NCBI GenBank assembly: GCA_016208845.1
Contig: JACQXH010000048.1
Coordinates: 2,908 to 21,318, forward strand
Reading direction: 5' to 3'
Source of the DNA: Nitrospirota bacterium
Lineage (GTDB): Bacteria; Nitrospirota; Thermodesulfovibrionia; UBA6902; BMS3Bbin08
Length of the DNA: 18,411 nucleotides
The position numbers and the translations under genes were made by a program. The notes under the pieces are model-generated. The model made no database searches. It was not told the origin of the DNA and saw only the letters and a program-made list of their open reading frames with translations. This document shows, in pieces, positions 1 to 7,009 of the stretch. The stretch's first letter is position 1. Each line of letters begins with the position of its first letter.

Positions 1-740
1 ATCTGCCTCAGCTGGACACGCTGCGCGCTTATATTTTCTTTCTGCAGCCTCAGCGCCTCTGCCTCTGCACGCGCCTGCGTTATTTTCTGTTCTGCCTCGA
101 TCTTTATCCTCTCGAGGTCTCTCTGTGCCTTCATGGCCAGCTGTTCTGCGGTCTGCTTTGCTTCAATAGCCTGTGTAAAGATCTGGGAGAAATTAAAGTT
201 AACAATGGAAAAATCGTCTACAATTATGCTGTATGTCAGGAGTCTTTGCTTTAGCAGGTCTTTTATTTCAGATCGTATCTTTTCCCTTTGAGTGATCAGT
301 TCCACTGCAGTATATCTCGCGGTAACAGCCTTGACAACTTCCTGAACTGCAGGGTCAATGATACGGTCTTTATATTCTATTCCGATATTCTGAAATATCC
401 AGTTGGCCTTATCAGGGGAGATGTGATAATTCACCGCAATTGTGGAACGGGTGTCCTGAAGGTCTTTGGAAACAGATTCGGCATCAGTCTGTGACTTGTG
501 TACCTTTACATCCATCTTAATTATTCTTTGCATTATTGGTATCCTGAAATGAAGCCCCTCGCCAAGGGTGACCGGCTGAACAGCGCCGAAATTAAGGACT
601 ATCCCCCTCTCGCCAGCGCCAACAATGATAAACGGGTTCATAAACGATATGACTATCAGAACTATTGCAAGCAGAACTATAAGTTTTACGATTTTAGTTG
701 TCTTCCCTTTTACTACATCGATAAAATCACGGTTTTCCAT
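1..740 (-). CDS. Prohibitin/SPFH-domain membrane protein (partial, C-terminus off window)
   Basis: The minus strand is open from an ATG at 740 to the window edge, giving 246 visible residues. An AGGAG core at 746-750 fixes the start. The protein begins with a short cytoplasmic stretch (MENRDFIDVV), one hydrophobic segment at about residues 17-40, then a typical SPFH/band-7 region (GERGIVLNFG at 43-52, EGLHFRIP at 61-68, DLQDTRST at 93-100). The end of the visible part becomes a charged, alanine/glutamate-rich coiled coil (LERIKIEAEQ, ARAEAEALRL). This order is typical of bacterial prohibitin-like proteins, which form large membrane-anchored oligomers and often modulate FtsH-type proteolysis; that role is family knowledge and not visible here. 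The gene is divergent from the glycosyltransferase operon. Confidence 0.9.
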   Translation of the reverse strand, partial: MENRDFIDVVKGKTTKIVKLIVLLAIVLIVISFMNPFIIVGAGERGIVLNFGAVQPVTLGEGLHFRIPIMQRIIKMDVKVHKSQTDAESVSKDLQDTRSTIAVNYHISPDKANWIFQNIGIEYKDRIIDPAVQEVVKAVTARYTAVELITQREKIRSEIKDLLKQRLLTYSIIVDDFSIVNFNFSQIFTQAIEAKQTAEQLAMKAQRDLERIKIEAEQKITQARAEAEALRLQKENISAQRVQLRQ

Positions 741-798
741 GGCCCCTCCTTAAAATAAATATAGCTCATGATAACATAAATAAAAGGGTTCAAGTGGC

Positions 799-823
799 CA
801 AGTCGATACGACTCGATTCCGAG
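799..823. repeat. 25-bp dispersed repeat, intergenic copy
   Basis: A 25-base sequence here (core gtcgatacgactcgattcc) recurs identically at 2327-2351, inside the downstream glycosyltransferase gene. The flanks differ, so it is a short dispersed element and not part of a long duplication. It contains the small inverted repeat agtcg/cgact. Confidence 0.8.
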
Positions 824-831
824 AGGTCAAG

Positions 832-851
832 CCTGCCTGCCGGCAGGCAGG
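832..851. repeat. 20-bp perfect palindrome
   Basis: Ten bases (cctgcctgcc) are followed directly by their reverse complement (ggcaggcagg). The palindrome sits between the divergent prohibitin and PAP2/GT39 genes, 76 bases before the latter's start. It has no T-tract, so it looks like a palindromic repeat and not an intrinsic terminator. Confidence 0.8.
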
Positions 852-892
852 GATTCAAGAACCCTGGACTTCCGGAACCCTGCTCCTTTAGG

Positions 893-921
893 TTTACTTT
901 AGAGGCGGTTATATTTACAAT
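893..921 (+). promoter_or_regulatory. Possible sigma-70-type promoter for the envelope operon
   Basis: TTTACT (893-898) and TACAAT (916-921) are separated by 17 bases. The -10-like box ends only six bases before the ATG at 928, so transcription would begin at or next to the start codon. The gene also has no visible Shine-Dalgarno. Both facts fit a leaderless mRNA, but the call rests on short motifs. Confidence 0.35.
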
Positions 922-927
922 TACACA

Positions 928-3054
928 ATGGACACCACCTTATTTTTTCTCATAAATCACGGCCTGAAGAATGCAGGTCTTGATCTGATCATGCCTTTTG
1001 TTACGAATCACTCAAAAATACTCTTTTTTTTACTGACAATCCCCTTCCTGCTGAAAGATAGAAAGAAGTGGTTCCTTGTAATGCTGCTGTCCTTAATCAC
1101 TGTTACCGCCGCGGATATGAGCTGCAATATGCTGAAGCATCTCTTTCAAAGACCGAGGCCGTGTCACAGCCTTGAAGGGGTCAGAATGCTCGTAGGCTGC
1201 GGCAAATCTTTTTCACTTCCTTCAGGCCATGCAACAAATGCCTTTGCATTTGCAGCGGCATTTTCGCATTTCTTCAGGAAATCCGCTCTTCCGATGTTTA
1301 TAATTGCAGCACTTGTTGCGTTTTCAAGGATATATTCGGGCGTCCATTACCCGGCCGATGTAATTGCCGGAGCAATCCTTGGAGGCACCTCGGCAGGCGT
1401 TATAATTATCCTTCACTCATGGTCTTCAAAAAAATTCAGGGAAGAACCATATTTAACTGTATTTTTGATCGCAACTCTCGCGCTTGCCTTCTTCCGCTAT
1501 TATTACATAGCTGCAGGCCCTCTGGACTTAGGACCTGATGAAGCTCACTATTGGGATTGGTCCCGCAGGCTGGACCTGAGCTACTACTCAAAAGGGCCTG
1601 CTATTGCCTATATAATTGCATTTACAACATGGTTAATGGGGGATACTGTATTCGCGGTGAGGTTCTTTGCGCCGATATTTATCGCCCTTAGTTCACTCCT
1701 CATTTATAGACTGACCCTTGATATTTATAATGACTCAAAGAAAGCGTGTGCAGCAGCGCTTGTGTTTCAGATAATACCCCTGTTTTCAGTGTTCGGCGTG
1801 GTTATGACAATAGACACGCCTTTTGTTCTTTTCTGGACACTTTCGCTTTATTTGTTCTGGAAAGCAGTGAACCGTGATAAGTTATGCGTTATGCGTAACG
1901 AGCCTATTAAATGTTCTTTTGACTCATCGCTCATCACTCATCACTCATCACTGGCTTATTGGCTTTTGCTCGGCATCACCATCGGGCTTGGCCTATTGAC
2001 TAAATACACAATGGCATTTTTTCCGTTATGCGCCTTTCTGTTCTTCATATTCTCCAAAGACCAAAGATCCTGGCTTATCCGGAAGGAGCCGTATTTCGCA
2101 CTTATTCTAAGTCTGCTGGTTTTCAGCCCCGTAATAATCTGGAACGCATCACATGATTGGGTAACAGTCAGGCATACCGCAGGCCAGGCCCATATCAGCG
2201 GCCAGTGGTCATGGGTCAGCGGTCAGCGGTTAAAGGACTTTCTTGAATTTACAGGCTCACAGATAGGGGTCATAACGCCCCTCTTGTTTTTTGCCGTTAT
2301 ATACGGATCAATAAAACATATTGGGGCAAGTCGATACGACTCGATTCCGAGGGGCAAGGGGCAAGGGGCAACTGAAGACAAAAACTCGTCACTGTTTCTA
2401 TTCTGGTTCTGGGCACCGGTCCTGGGATTTTTTATTTTGAAGAGCATCCACGGCAAGGTCCAGGCCAACTGGGCCATGACTGCGTACATCACTGCCATCA
2501 TCGCGTCTGCCGATCTTTTCCTGCCAAAAGAGGCCGTCAGGAAAACAATAAAAATATTTTTGCTGTCCTCTGTTGTTATTGCATTCATGGCAACTGCTAT
2601 TGTGCACTACCCCGGTGTGCTCGACCTGCCGGTTAAAATGAATCCATCATCAAGGTTTATGGGATGGAGGGAGCTGGGAATAAAAGCAGGAGAGGTTTAC
2701 AATGTGATGGCCTCTCATGAGGGGGAGAAAGTTTTTGTATTCTCTGACAAGTATCAGATCTCAAGTGAGCTGGCATTCTATATGCCCGGCAAGCCGCGGA
2801 CCTACTGCGTTAACCTCGGCAGGAGGATGAACCAGTATGATATATGGGGAGGCCTTAACGAACTTGTCGGATATGATGCGCTTTTTGTTACAATAGACAA
2901 TGGCAATTTCCCTGAAGAGCTCAGAGGCGCCTTTGATTCATACGAGAAAGAAGAATTTGAGGCTTATAATAAAGATAAAATATTAAGAAGATACTTTATC
3001 TTTAAATGTTATGGGTTTAAGGGACTGTCTTCGATAAAGACAGAGAGTTATTAA
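928..3054 (+). CDS. PAP2 phosphatase - GT39 (ArnT/PMT-like) glycosyltransferase fusion
   Basis: This 708-residue polytopic membrane protein has two enzymatic parts. Residues 1-165 carry the full PAP2 signature: KHLFQRPRP (70-78), PSGH (98-101) and SRIYSGVHYPAD (133-144), the lipid-phosphate phosphatase active site. From about 175 it is a GT-C glycosyltransferase of the GT39/PMT_2 type, with the acidic first-loop motif GPDEAHYWDW (202-211) followed by LSYYSKGP, then many hydrophobic segments and a soluble C-terminus from about 575. Such enzymes use polyprenyl-phosphate sugars on the outer face of the inner membrane. The PAP2 part may recycle the lipid carrier or dephosphorylate an acceptor lipid (inference). 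Two loops (about 316-341 and 466-486) are built from short repeats and look inserted. The ATG at 928 lacks a Shine-Dalgarno; the GT2 gene follows after 49 bases. Confidence 0.88.
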   Translation: MDTTLFFLINHGLKNAGLDLIMPFVTNHSKILFFLLTIPFLLKDRKKWFLVMLLSLITVTAADMSCNMLKHLFQRPRPCHSLEGVRMLVGCGKSFSLPSGHATNAFAFAAAFSHFFRKSALPMFIIAALVAFSRIYSGVHYPADVIAGAILGGTSAGVIIILHSWSSKKFREEPYLTVFLIATLALAFFRYYYIAAGPLDLGPDEAHYWDWSRRLDLSYYSKGPAIAYIIAFTTWLMGDTVFAVRFFAPIFIALSSLLIYRLTLDIYNDSKKACAAALVFQIIPLFSVFGVVMTIDTPFVLFWTLSLYLFWKAVNRDKLCVMRNEPIKCSFDSSLITHHSSLAYWLLLGITIGLGLLTKYTMAFFPLCAFLFFIFSKDQRSWLIRKEPYFALILSLLVFSPVIIWNASHDWVTVRHTAGQAHISGQWSWVSGQRLKDFLEFTGSQIGVITPLLFFAVIYGSIKHIGASRYDSIPRGKGQGATEDKNSSLFLFWFWAPVLGFFILKSIHGKVQANWAMTAYITAIIASADLFLPKEAVRKTIKIFLLSSVVIAFMATAIVHYPGVLDLPVKMNPSSRFMGWRELGIKAGEVYNVMASHEGEKVFVFSDKYQISSELAFYMPGKPRTYCVNLGRRMNQYDIWGGLNELVGYDALFVTIDNGNFPEELRGAFDSYEKEEFEAYNKDKILRRYFIFKCYGFKGLSSIKTESY
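1924..1951. repeat. Tandem 7-bp repeat (tcatcac x4) inside the GT39 gene
   Basis: Four 7-base units follow in direct order: tcatcgc and three times tcatcac. Just upstream is a second repetitive patch, gttatgcgttatgcgtaac (1880-1898). Together they encode a polar loop (CSFDSSLITHHSSL) between two hydrophobic segments. The reading frame stays open. Confidence 0.8.
2327..2378. repeat. Intragenic copy of the 25-bp repeat plus tandem ggggcaa units
   Basis: Bases 2327-2351 match 799-823 exactly. They are followed by tandem ggggcaa units running to about 2371. The patch encodes the loop ASRYDSIPRGKGQGATED between two membrane segments of the GT39 part, in frame and without a stop. Confidence 0.8.
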
Positions 3055-3103
3055 AACGTATGTCATATTGGGTGCGGCGAAACTGAAATCATAACGCATT
3101 GCT

Positions 3104-4066
3104 ATGTTAATTGGAGGGCCTTTGTTTGTCTCAATAGTGGTTCCGCTTTATAATGAAGAAGAAAATATAGAGCCTTTATACGACTCTATTAAGTCTGCAA
3201 TGGATGAAGAAGGAAAAGATTATGAGATACTTTTTATTGATGACGGAAGCACTGACAGGACACTGGCTATCCTTAAAACACTTGCCCTAAAGGACCGCAG
3301 GGTAAGGCCATTAAGCTTCAGGCGGAATTTCGGACAGACCGCGGCATTTGTCGCAGGCTTTAATTATTCAAAAGGCGACGTCATCGTTACTATGGACGGC
3401 GACCTGCAGAATGACCCGAAGGACATTCCCAAATTGCTTTCGCTCATCGGTAAATACGATATTGTCAGCGGGTGGAGGCGTAACAGAAAAGACCCTTTCA
3501 TCAACAGAAGGCTTCCTTCCATTATCGCCAATTATCTGATAAGCAGGGTCACAGGAGTAAAGCTGCATGATTACGGGTGCAGTCTCAAGGCATATAAGAC
3601 AAATGTAGTGAAAAATATAAATCTCTACGGCGAGATGCACAGATTTATTCCGGCAGTCGCAAGTTGGTACGGCGTAAGTATTACCGAGGTAGAAACCGTT
3701 CACCACGAGAGGCAGAGAGGAATATCCAAGTACGGGATTTCAAGGACGCTTAGAGTTATACTTGATCTGATAACCGTAAAATTCCTCCAGAGCTTTTCGA
3801 CGAAGCCCCTTCAGGCATTTGGCCCGTTAGGCTTCTTATTCGGGGCTTCCGGTCTTGGCATCTCTGCCTATCTCGCGGTGCTGAAACTCTCGGGGCAGTC
3901 TATCGGTGGCAGGCCGCTGCTGCTTCTTGGGGTGCTTTTGATAATAGTCGGCATACAGCTCATCGTCATGGGGCTTCTCGGAGAGATGCTCGTCAGGGTC
4001 TATCATGAAAGCCAGAAAAAACCGATTTATGTCTTAAGGGACCTGGACCTTGAAAAAGATTCTTAG
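3104..4066 (+). CDS. GT2 polyprenyl-phosphate glycosyltransferase (GtrB/DPM1-like)
   Basis: This 320-residue protein has a cytoplasmic GT-A catalytic domain and two C-terminal membrane segments. Visible motifs are VVPLYNEEENI (12-22), DDGSTDRT (46-53), the DxD-type DGDLQNDP (98-105), DYGCSLKAYK (156-165) and QRGISKYG (204-211). The hydrophobic segments are about 240-262 and 270-296. This is the dolichol/undecaprenyl-phosphate hexose or aminosugar transferase architecture, which transfers a nucleotide sugar to the lipid carrier. The neighbouring GT39 protein would be the natural consumer of the product. The ATG at 3104 has a weak ribosome site; a GGAGG at 3113 followed by a TTG at 3122 is an alternative with tight spacing. 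The sugar cannot be deduced. Confidence 0.9.
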   Translation: MLIGGPLFVSIVVPLYNEEENIEPLYDSIKSAMDEEGKDYEILFIDDGSTDRTLAILKTLALKDRRVRPLSFRRNFGQTAAFVAGFNYSKGDVIVTMDGDLQNDPKDIPKLLSLIGKYDIVSGWRRNRKDPFINRRLPSIIANYLISRVTGVKLHDYGCSLKAYKTNVVKNINLYGEMHRFIPAVASWYGVSITEVETVHHERQRGISKYGISRTLRVILDLITVKFLQSFSTKPLQAFGPLGFLFGASGLGISAYLAVLKLSGQSIGGRPLLLLGVLLIIVGIQLIVMGLLGEMLVRVYHESQKKPIYVLRDLDLEKDS

Positions 4067-4955
4067 CTTAGCTATCAAGCTGACTGTCAGCAGCATATTG
4101 CTGTACTTTTTCATTTCAAGAGTTAATGTCCACTCTATATTAGAAACTCTCAGCCATTTAAAAATACCTCTTTTCATCCTGGGCTTTCTCGTTTATCTTC
4201 TGACGGTATTCATATCAACAAAAAGATGGTCATTGTTCCTGCCGCAGGGAATAAAATACACTCACCTCCTGTCTTTATATTTTGTTGGATCTTTTTTCAA
4301 TACATTTCTTCCCGGCATTGTCGGCGGAGATGCGGTGAAGACGTATTACCTCTATAAGCATACGGGCCGGGGAGGTCTTTCTTTTGTATCTGTTTTTATG
4401 GACAGATATATGGGGCTGATTGCGATGACCCTCATCTCACTTGTCGCATTAATAGCCGGTTATCAGGCTGTCAGAGGGACAGAGATTGAACTCTTCATCA
4501 TATTTTTCCTTATTGCATTATCGCTTGCGAGCCTTGCGTTCTGGAGTGTAAACTGGGGAAGGATAGGATTTCTCAAAGTCTTTTATGCTCCGCTGATGGA
4601 ATATAAATCCCAAAAAAAGATAATATATAAAGGACTTTTTTTAGGGTTCATAATACAGGGGCTTTGTATCTTTAATGTTTATCTGCTTTCTCTTTCCATC
4701 GGCATGAAAGTGCCTGTTGTCTATTTTTTTATTTTTGTTCCGATCATCAGCATTGCCTCTTCAATACCGGTGTCCGTAGCAGGTCTTGGGATAAGAGAAG
4801 CCGCATACGTCCTCCTTTTTTCAAAAGTAGGAGTTCTGTCTGCAGAAGCCCTGAGCCTGTCTCTCCTTGCATTTTCTACAATATGCCTGGTCAACCTGAT
4901 CGGCGGAGCAGAGTATTTACGAATCGGAAAACCGCCCGAAAAAGAAAGAAGTTAG
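4050..4955 (+). CDS. LPG-synthetase-TM / UPF0104 (YbhN-like) membrane protein
   Basis: This 301-residue protein is almost entirely membrane-embedded with about seven to eight hydrophobic segments. It carries the family hallmark FFNTFLPGIVGGDAVKTY (82-99) and a later MDRYMGL (118-124). The family is the membrane domain of lysylphosphatidylglycerol synthetases and stand-alone homologues, thought to act as lipid flippases or lipid-linked transporters; the substrate here is unknown. Translation begins with TTG at 4050, inside the 3' end of the GT2 gene (17-base overlap), with AAGGGA at 4036-4041 as ribosome site eight bases upstream. The overlap implies translational coupling with the GT2, so a role in moving or modifying glycolipids is likely (inference). 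Confidence 0.88.
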   Translation: MKKILSLAIKLTVSSILLYFFISRVNVHSILETLSHLKIPLFILGFLVYLLTVFISTKRWSLFLPQGIKYTHLLSLYFVGSFFNTFLPGIVGGDAVKTYYLYKHTGRGGLSFVSVFMDRYMGLIAMTLISLVALIAGYQAVRGTEIELFIIFFLIALSLASLAFWSVNWGRIGFLKVFYAPLMEYKSQKKIIYKGLFLGFIIQGLCIFNVYLLSLSIGMKVPVVYFFIFVPIISIASSIPVSVAGLGIREAAYVLLFSKVGVLSAEALSLSLLAFSTICLVNLIGGAEYLRIGKPPEKERS

Positions 4956-5366
4956 AAAGTTTTAAATTAATCCGGGAAATACTTTTCTTGAAAAGAAGCA
5001 GAAAGCGGAAGGATTAATGAAATGAACTCCATTTAAATGTCATCCTAATGCGAATGCTTCGCGAGATCGCTCATTGATGAGATGATGCTGTTCGCCTGAT
5101 GCATGTAACACGTCAATATGGATTGCTACATTCGACAGATATAGGATGGGGTGTAAAAGCTTATGGCGCACTTCATTGCTGCGTCATGCCCCTTTTCAAC
5201 AGTGAGGTCGGGGGTTGCCGCTTAACAGGCCATATTCCCCGCAGAGTTGTAAGATATGGAGAGGTCCATAACGCCATGATCTTGACCGTGATAAACATGT
5301 TCATGATCATGTTTATCACGGTGATTATTTTTATGTGAGCGTTTTTTTTTATTCCTTCCTCTCCAC
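4956..5366. other. Gene-poor convergent region
   Basis: These 411 bases lie between the end of the plus-strand envelope operon and the end of the minus-strand polyamine-like run. They hold a small hairpin (cttttc/gaaaag, 4982-4995) nested in attaatcc/ggattaat (4966-4973, 5011-5018), the strong inverted repeat at 5285-5322 and a T9 run (5342-5350). A 79-codon plus-strand frame (5099-5338) has no ribosome site or recognisable domain and its end is dictated by the inverted repeat. On the minus strand, one frame reads histidine-rich then continues through several stops down to about 5040, which may be a decayed gene. I see no intact gene. Confidence 0.6.
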
Positions 5367-5374
5367 TTATTCAG
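5222..5374 (-). pseudogene. Histidine-rich reading frame without a normal start (possible relic)
   Basis: Downstream of the membrane-domain gene, the minus strand reads RSHKNN then DKHDHEHVYHGQDHGVMDLS and ends at a TAA (5222-5224). The frame contains no ATG, GTG or TTG after its upstream stop at 5399-5401; a CTG at 5374 is the only near-cognate start. After the TAA the same frame resumes (AATPDLTVEKGHDAAMKCA) before more stops, as expected of a decaying gene. The composition resembles the histidine-rich tail of the 71-residue protein encoded at 7010-7225. It could be a chance reading of the inverted repeat at 5285-5322, which covers much of the His-rich part. Confidence 0.25.
5285..5322. repeat. 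15-bp perfect inverted repeat, possible plus-strand terminator
   Basis: The arms accgtgataaacatg (5285-5299) and catgtttatcacggt (5308-5322) are perfectly complementary around an 8-base loop. On the plus strand the stem is followed by the T-rich gattattttta and later by a T9 run, so it could end transcription of the envelope operon. On the minus strand no T-tract follows. Confidence 0.6.
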
Positions 5375-5963
5375 TGTTATTAATATTGCAGCGCAGGTTC
5401 ATAAAAAGCAGCGGCATCGCCAATACAATAAGAAGAATCCCCTGTCCCATTATAAGAAAACTAACTCCTGCAACGGTTATAAGATAAAACGAGGTGACCA
5501 GTGTGCCGATAATGCTCCCGAATGTAGAAAGCGCATAGAGCGTCCCGATTGTTTTCCCAGACGTATGGAGGCTGCAGATCATCAGCTTTGCCGTATAGGG
5601 ACTTACGATACCAAGGAATACAGAGGGGACCAGAAAGAGAATTGCAGACGCCAGCAGAGGGCTTGACCGCACTCCTATGTCCTTCATGAATATCCAGTCC
5701 GACACCGGGCCGCTGTATAAAGGAAATGTCAGAAGTAGGACGCCCGGTGCAATAATTATAAGACCGAGCTTTCTTGATGACGGTCTTATATCAGCAATCC
5801 TGCCTCCCAGATAATATCCCGCAGACAGCCCAGTCAGGAAAATACTTATCAGGCTTCCCCACACAAAAACGGAGTTGCCGAAATTAGGGGCAAGTATCCT
5901 GCTGCCCAATATCTCAAAGGACATAACCACTGCGCCGCAGATGAATACAATAAAATATATCAT
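5367..5963 (-). CDS. Membrane domain protein of the fused MFS/spermidine-synthase type
   Basis: This 198-residue protein consists of about six to seven hydrophobic segments. Its start (FEILGSRILAPNFGNSVFVW, followed by GLSAGYYLGGRIAD) matches the N-terminal membrane half of the large proteins annotated as fused MFS/spermidine synthase. In those, this half precedes a methyltransferase-fold catalytic half; here it is a separate gene placed after the catalytic gene. An ideal GGAGG lies at 5974-5978, overlapping the stop codon of the upstream gene (13 bases between the genes), so the two are translationally coupled and their products probably interact. No catalytic residues are visible. Function unknown; it may anchor the partner or move its substrate (inference). 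Confidence 0.8.
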   Translation of the reverse strand: MIYFIVFICGAVVMSFEILGSRILAPNFGNSVFVWGSLISIFLTGLSAGYYLGGRIADIRPSSRKLGLIIIAPGVLLLTFPLYSGPVSDWIFMKDIGVRSSPLLASAILFLVPSVFLGIVSPYTAKLMICSLHTSGKTIGTLYALSTFGSIIGTLVTSFYLITVAGVSFLIMGQGILLIVLAMPLLFMNLRCNINNTE

Positions 5964-5976
5964 TGCGCCTGCCTCC

Positions 5977-6897
5977 TCATTTCGCCTCTGAGTCCTGATA
6001 TTTATAGAGGTTTACCGGGGCGAAATCATCAGTGAGAATATCTGCGCCAGACCATTCATATGCCATTGAATGTTCAAACCTTGACACTGTTTCAGGAAGA
6101 TCAAAGTCAAATTTTTTCAAAGACTGAATCTTTTTTGCTATTGTCTCTATGCCATCTTTGTCTTTCAGGTCACTGCTTTTAGTAACGACAAAGACGAAGT
6201 TGCCCGCTGTCTTCCCTTTAAATATATAGAGATAAGGAAATACCTTCTTGTATGTCATAATCATGGAGTCGAAAAATTTATTCCTGTTGGGAGACAGGAT
6301 GTTTGAAACGACAACGCCGTTATCTTCTAATATGTTTTTTACTTCCCGGAGGAATTCAACCGTTGTGAGATGAAATGGGATATAATCGCTCTGGTAAGCG
6401 TCAAGAAAGATGATGTCATATTTCTTTTTGGAGCGTTTGATGAACTGCCTTGCGTCCCCCGGATGGACCATCAGGTTTTTATTTTCCTTAAAATAAAAAT
6501 ATTCCTTTGCGACCTGGATAATATCAGTGTCAATTTCAACGACGTCTATGTTTGCCTCAGGATAATAACGGTTCATATATCCCGGCATTGCCCCGATCCC
6601 AAGACCCGCAAAGAGCACATCTGTCGGATTCATCTGCAAAAAGGCGAGGGAAACGAAGGACGTTTGAGTATATTCAAAAAGCAGCTTCCCGGGAGCGTCC
6701 AAAGATATTACGCCCTGTATCAGTCCTTTTTTATTATTCCGAAGATATCTTTTATGTTTAGAGGTGTCTTCAGTGACAGCAATATACTGATAGAGGGAAT
6801 TCCTCTCCATCAGCAGTTTCTCTGCAGGTTCAAGGGCAAACCCCTCAAACGGAAAAAGTATAAAACAAAATATAATCAAATAAATTTTTTGTAACAT
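5977..6897 (-). CDS. Spermidine-synthase-like protein with N-terminal signal peptide
   Basis: The protein has 306 residues from the ATG at 6897, chosen over a TTG at 6930 because GGAG (6906-6909) lies eight bases upstream. Residues 1-21 (MLQKIYLIIFCFILFPFEGFA) look like a Sec signal peptide. The rest is a Rossmann methyltransferase/aminopropyltransferase fold: VLFAGLGIGAMPG (94-106), VVEID (119-123), HPGDAR (145-150), DIIFLDAYQSDYIPFHLT (161-178), and the C-terminal LTDDFAPVNLY (288-298) typical of fused MFS/spermidine synthases. The GGGDG/GGGEG loop of true spermidine synthases is replaced by GLGIGAMP, so substrate and reaction are uncertain. A signal peptide on this fold is unusual because its usual co-substrate, decarboxylated AdoMet, is cytoplasmic; the leader may instead act as a membrane anchor. 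Confidence 0.82.
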   Translation of the reverse strand: MLQKIYLIIFCFILFPFEGFALEPAEKLLMERNSLYQYIAVTEDTSKHKRYLRNNKKGLIQGVISLDAPGKLLFEYTQTSFVSLAFLQMNPTDVLFAGLGIGAMPGYMNRYYPEANIDVVEIDTDIIQVAKEYFYFKENKNLMVHPGDARQFIKRSKKKYDIIFLDAYQSDYIPFHLTTVEFLREVKNILEDNGVVVSNILSPNRNKFFDSMIMTYKKVFPYLYIFKGKTAGNFVFVVTKSSDLKDKDGIETIAKKIQSLKKFDFDLPETVSRFEHSMAYEWSGADILTDDFAPVNLYKYQDSEAK

Positions 6898-6965
6898 ACA
6901 GCAGACTCCATGATTAATAAATTTCAGCAAGAATTTTCTGAAAAGAGATTAGCAGACCGGAGGAG

Positions 6966-7007
6966 ACAAACCTGAAAAGAACCTGGTGAGATTATTTTCA
7001 GGTTTGT
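6966..7007. repeat. 13-bp perfect inverted repeat between the His-rich and spermidine-synthase-like genes
   Basis: The arms acaaacctgaaaa (6966-6978) and ttttcaggtttgt (6995-7007) are perfect complements around a 16-base loop. The repeat starts two bases after the stop codon of the 71-residue gene. There is no T-tract on either side, so it may be an mRNA processing or attenuation hairpin and not a full terminator. Confidence 0.6.
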
Positions 7008-7009
7008 GT

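Noticed and set aside
288..758. Two plus-strand frames in the first 760 bases
   Set aside because: They lie opposite the continuous SPFH-domain coding sequence, which has a strong ribosome site and family motifs.
1924..1951. Possible CRISPR-like repetition
   Set aside because: Seven-base units abut directly without spacers and lie within an open gene; no repeat-spacer array is present anywhere in the window.
5099..5338. 79-codon plus-strand frame ending in a hydrophobic ILTVINMFMIMFITVI segment
   Set aside because: No ribosome site or family resemblance; the hydrophobic end is the other-strand reading of the inverted repeat at 5285-5322.
6370..6894. 174-codon plus-strand frame
   Set aside because: It is antisense to the spermidine-synthase-like gene, whose catalytic and FAPVN motifs are clear on the minus strand.
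6898..6930. TTG start at 6930 for the spermidine-synthase-like gene
   Set aside because: The ATG at 6897 has GGAG eight bases upstream and begins a clean signal peptide; the extension only adds residues in front of it.
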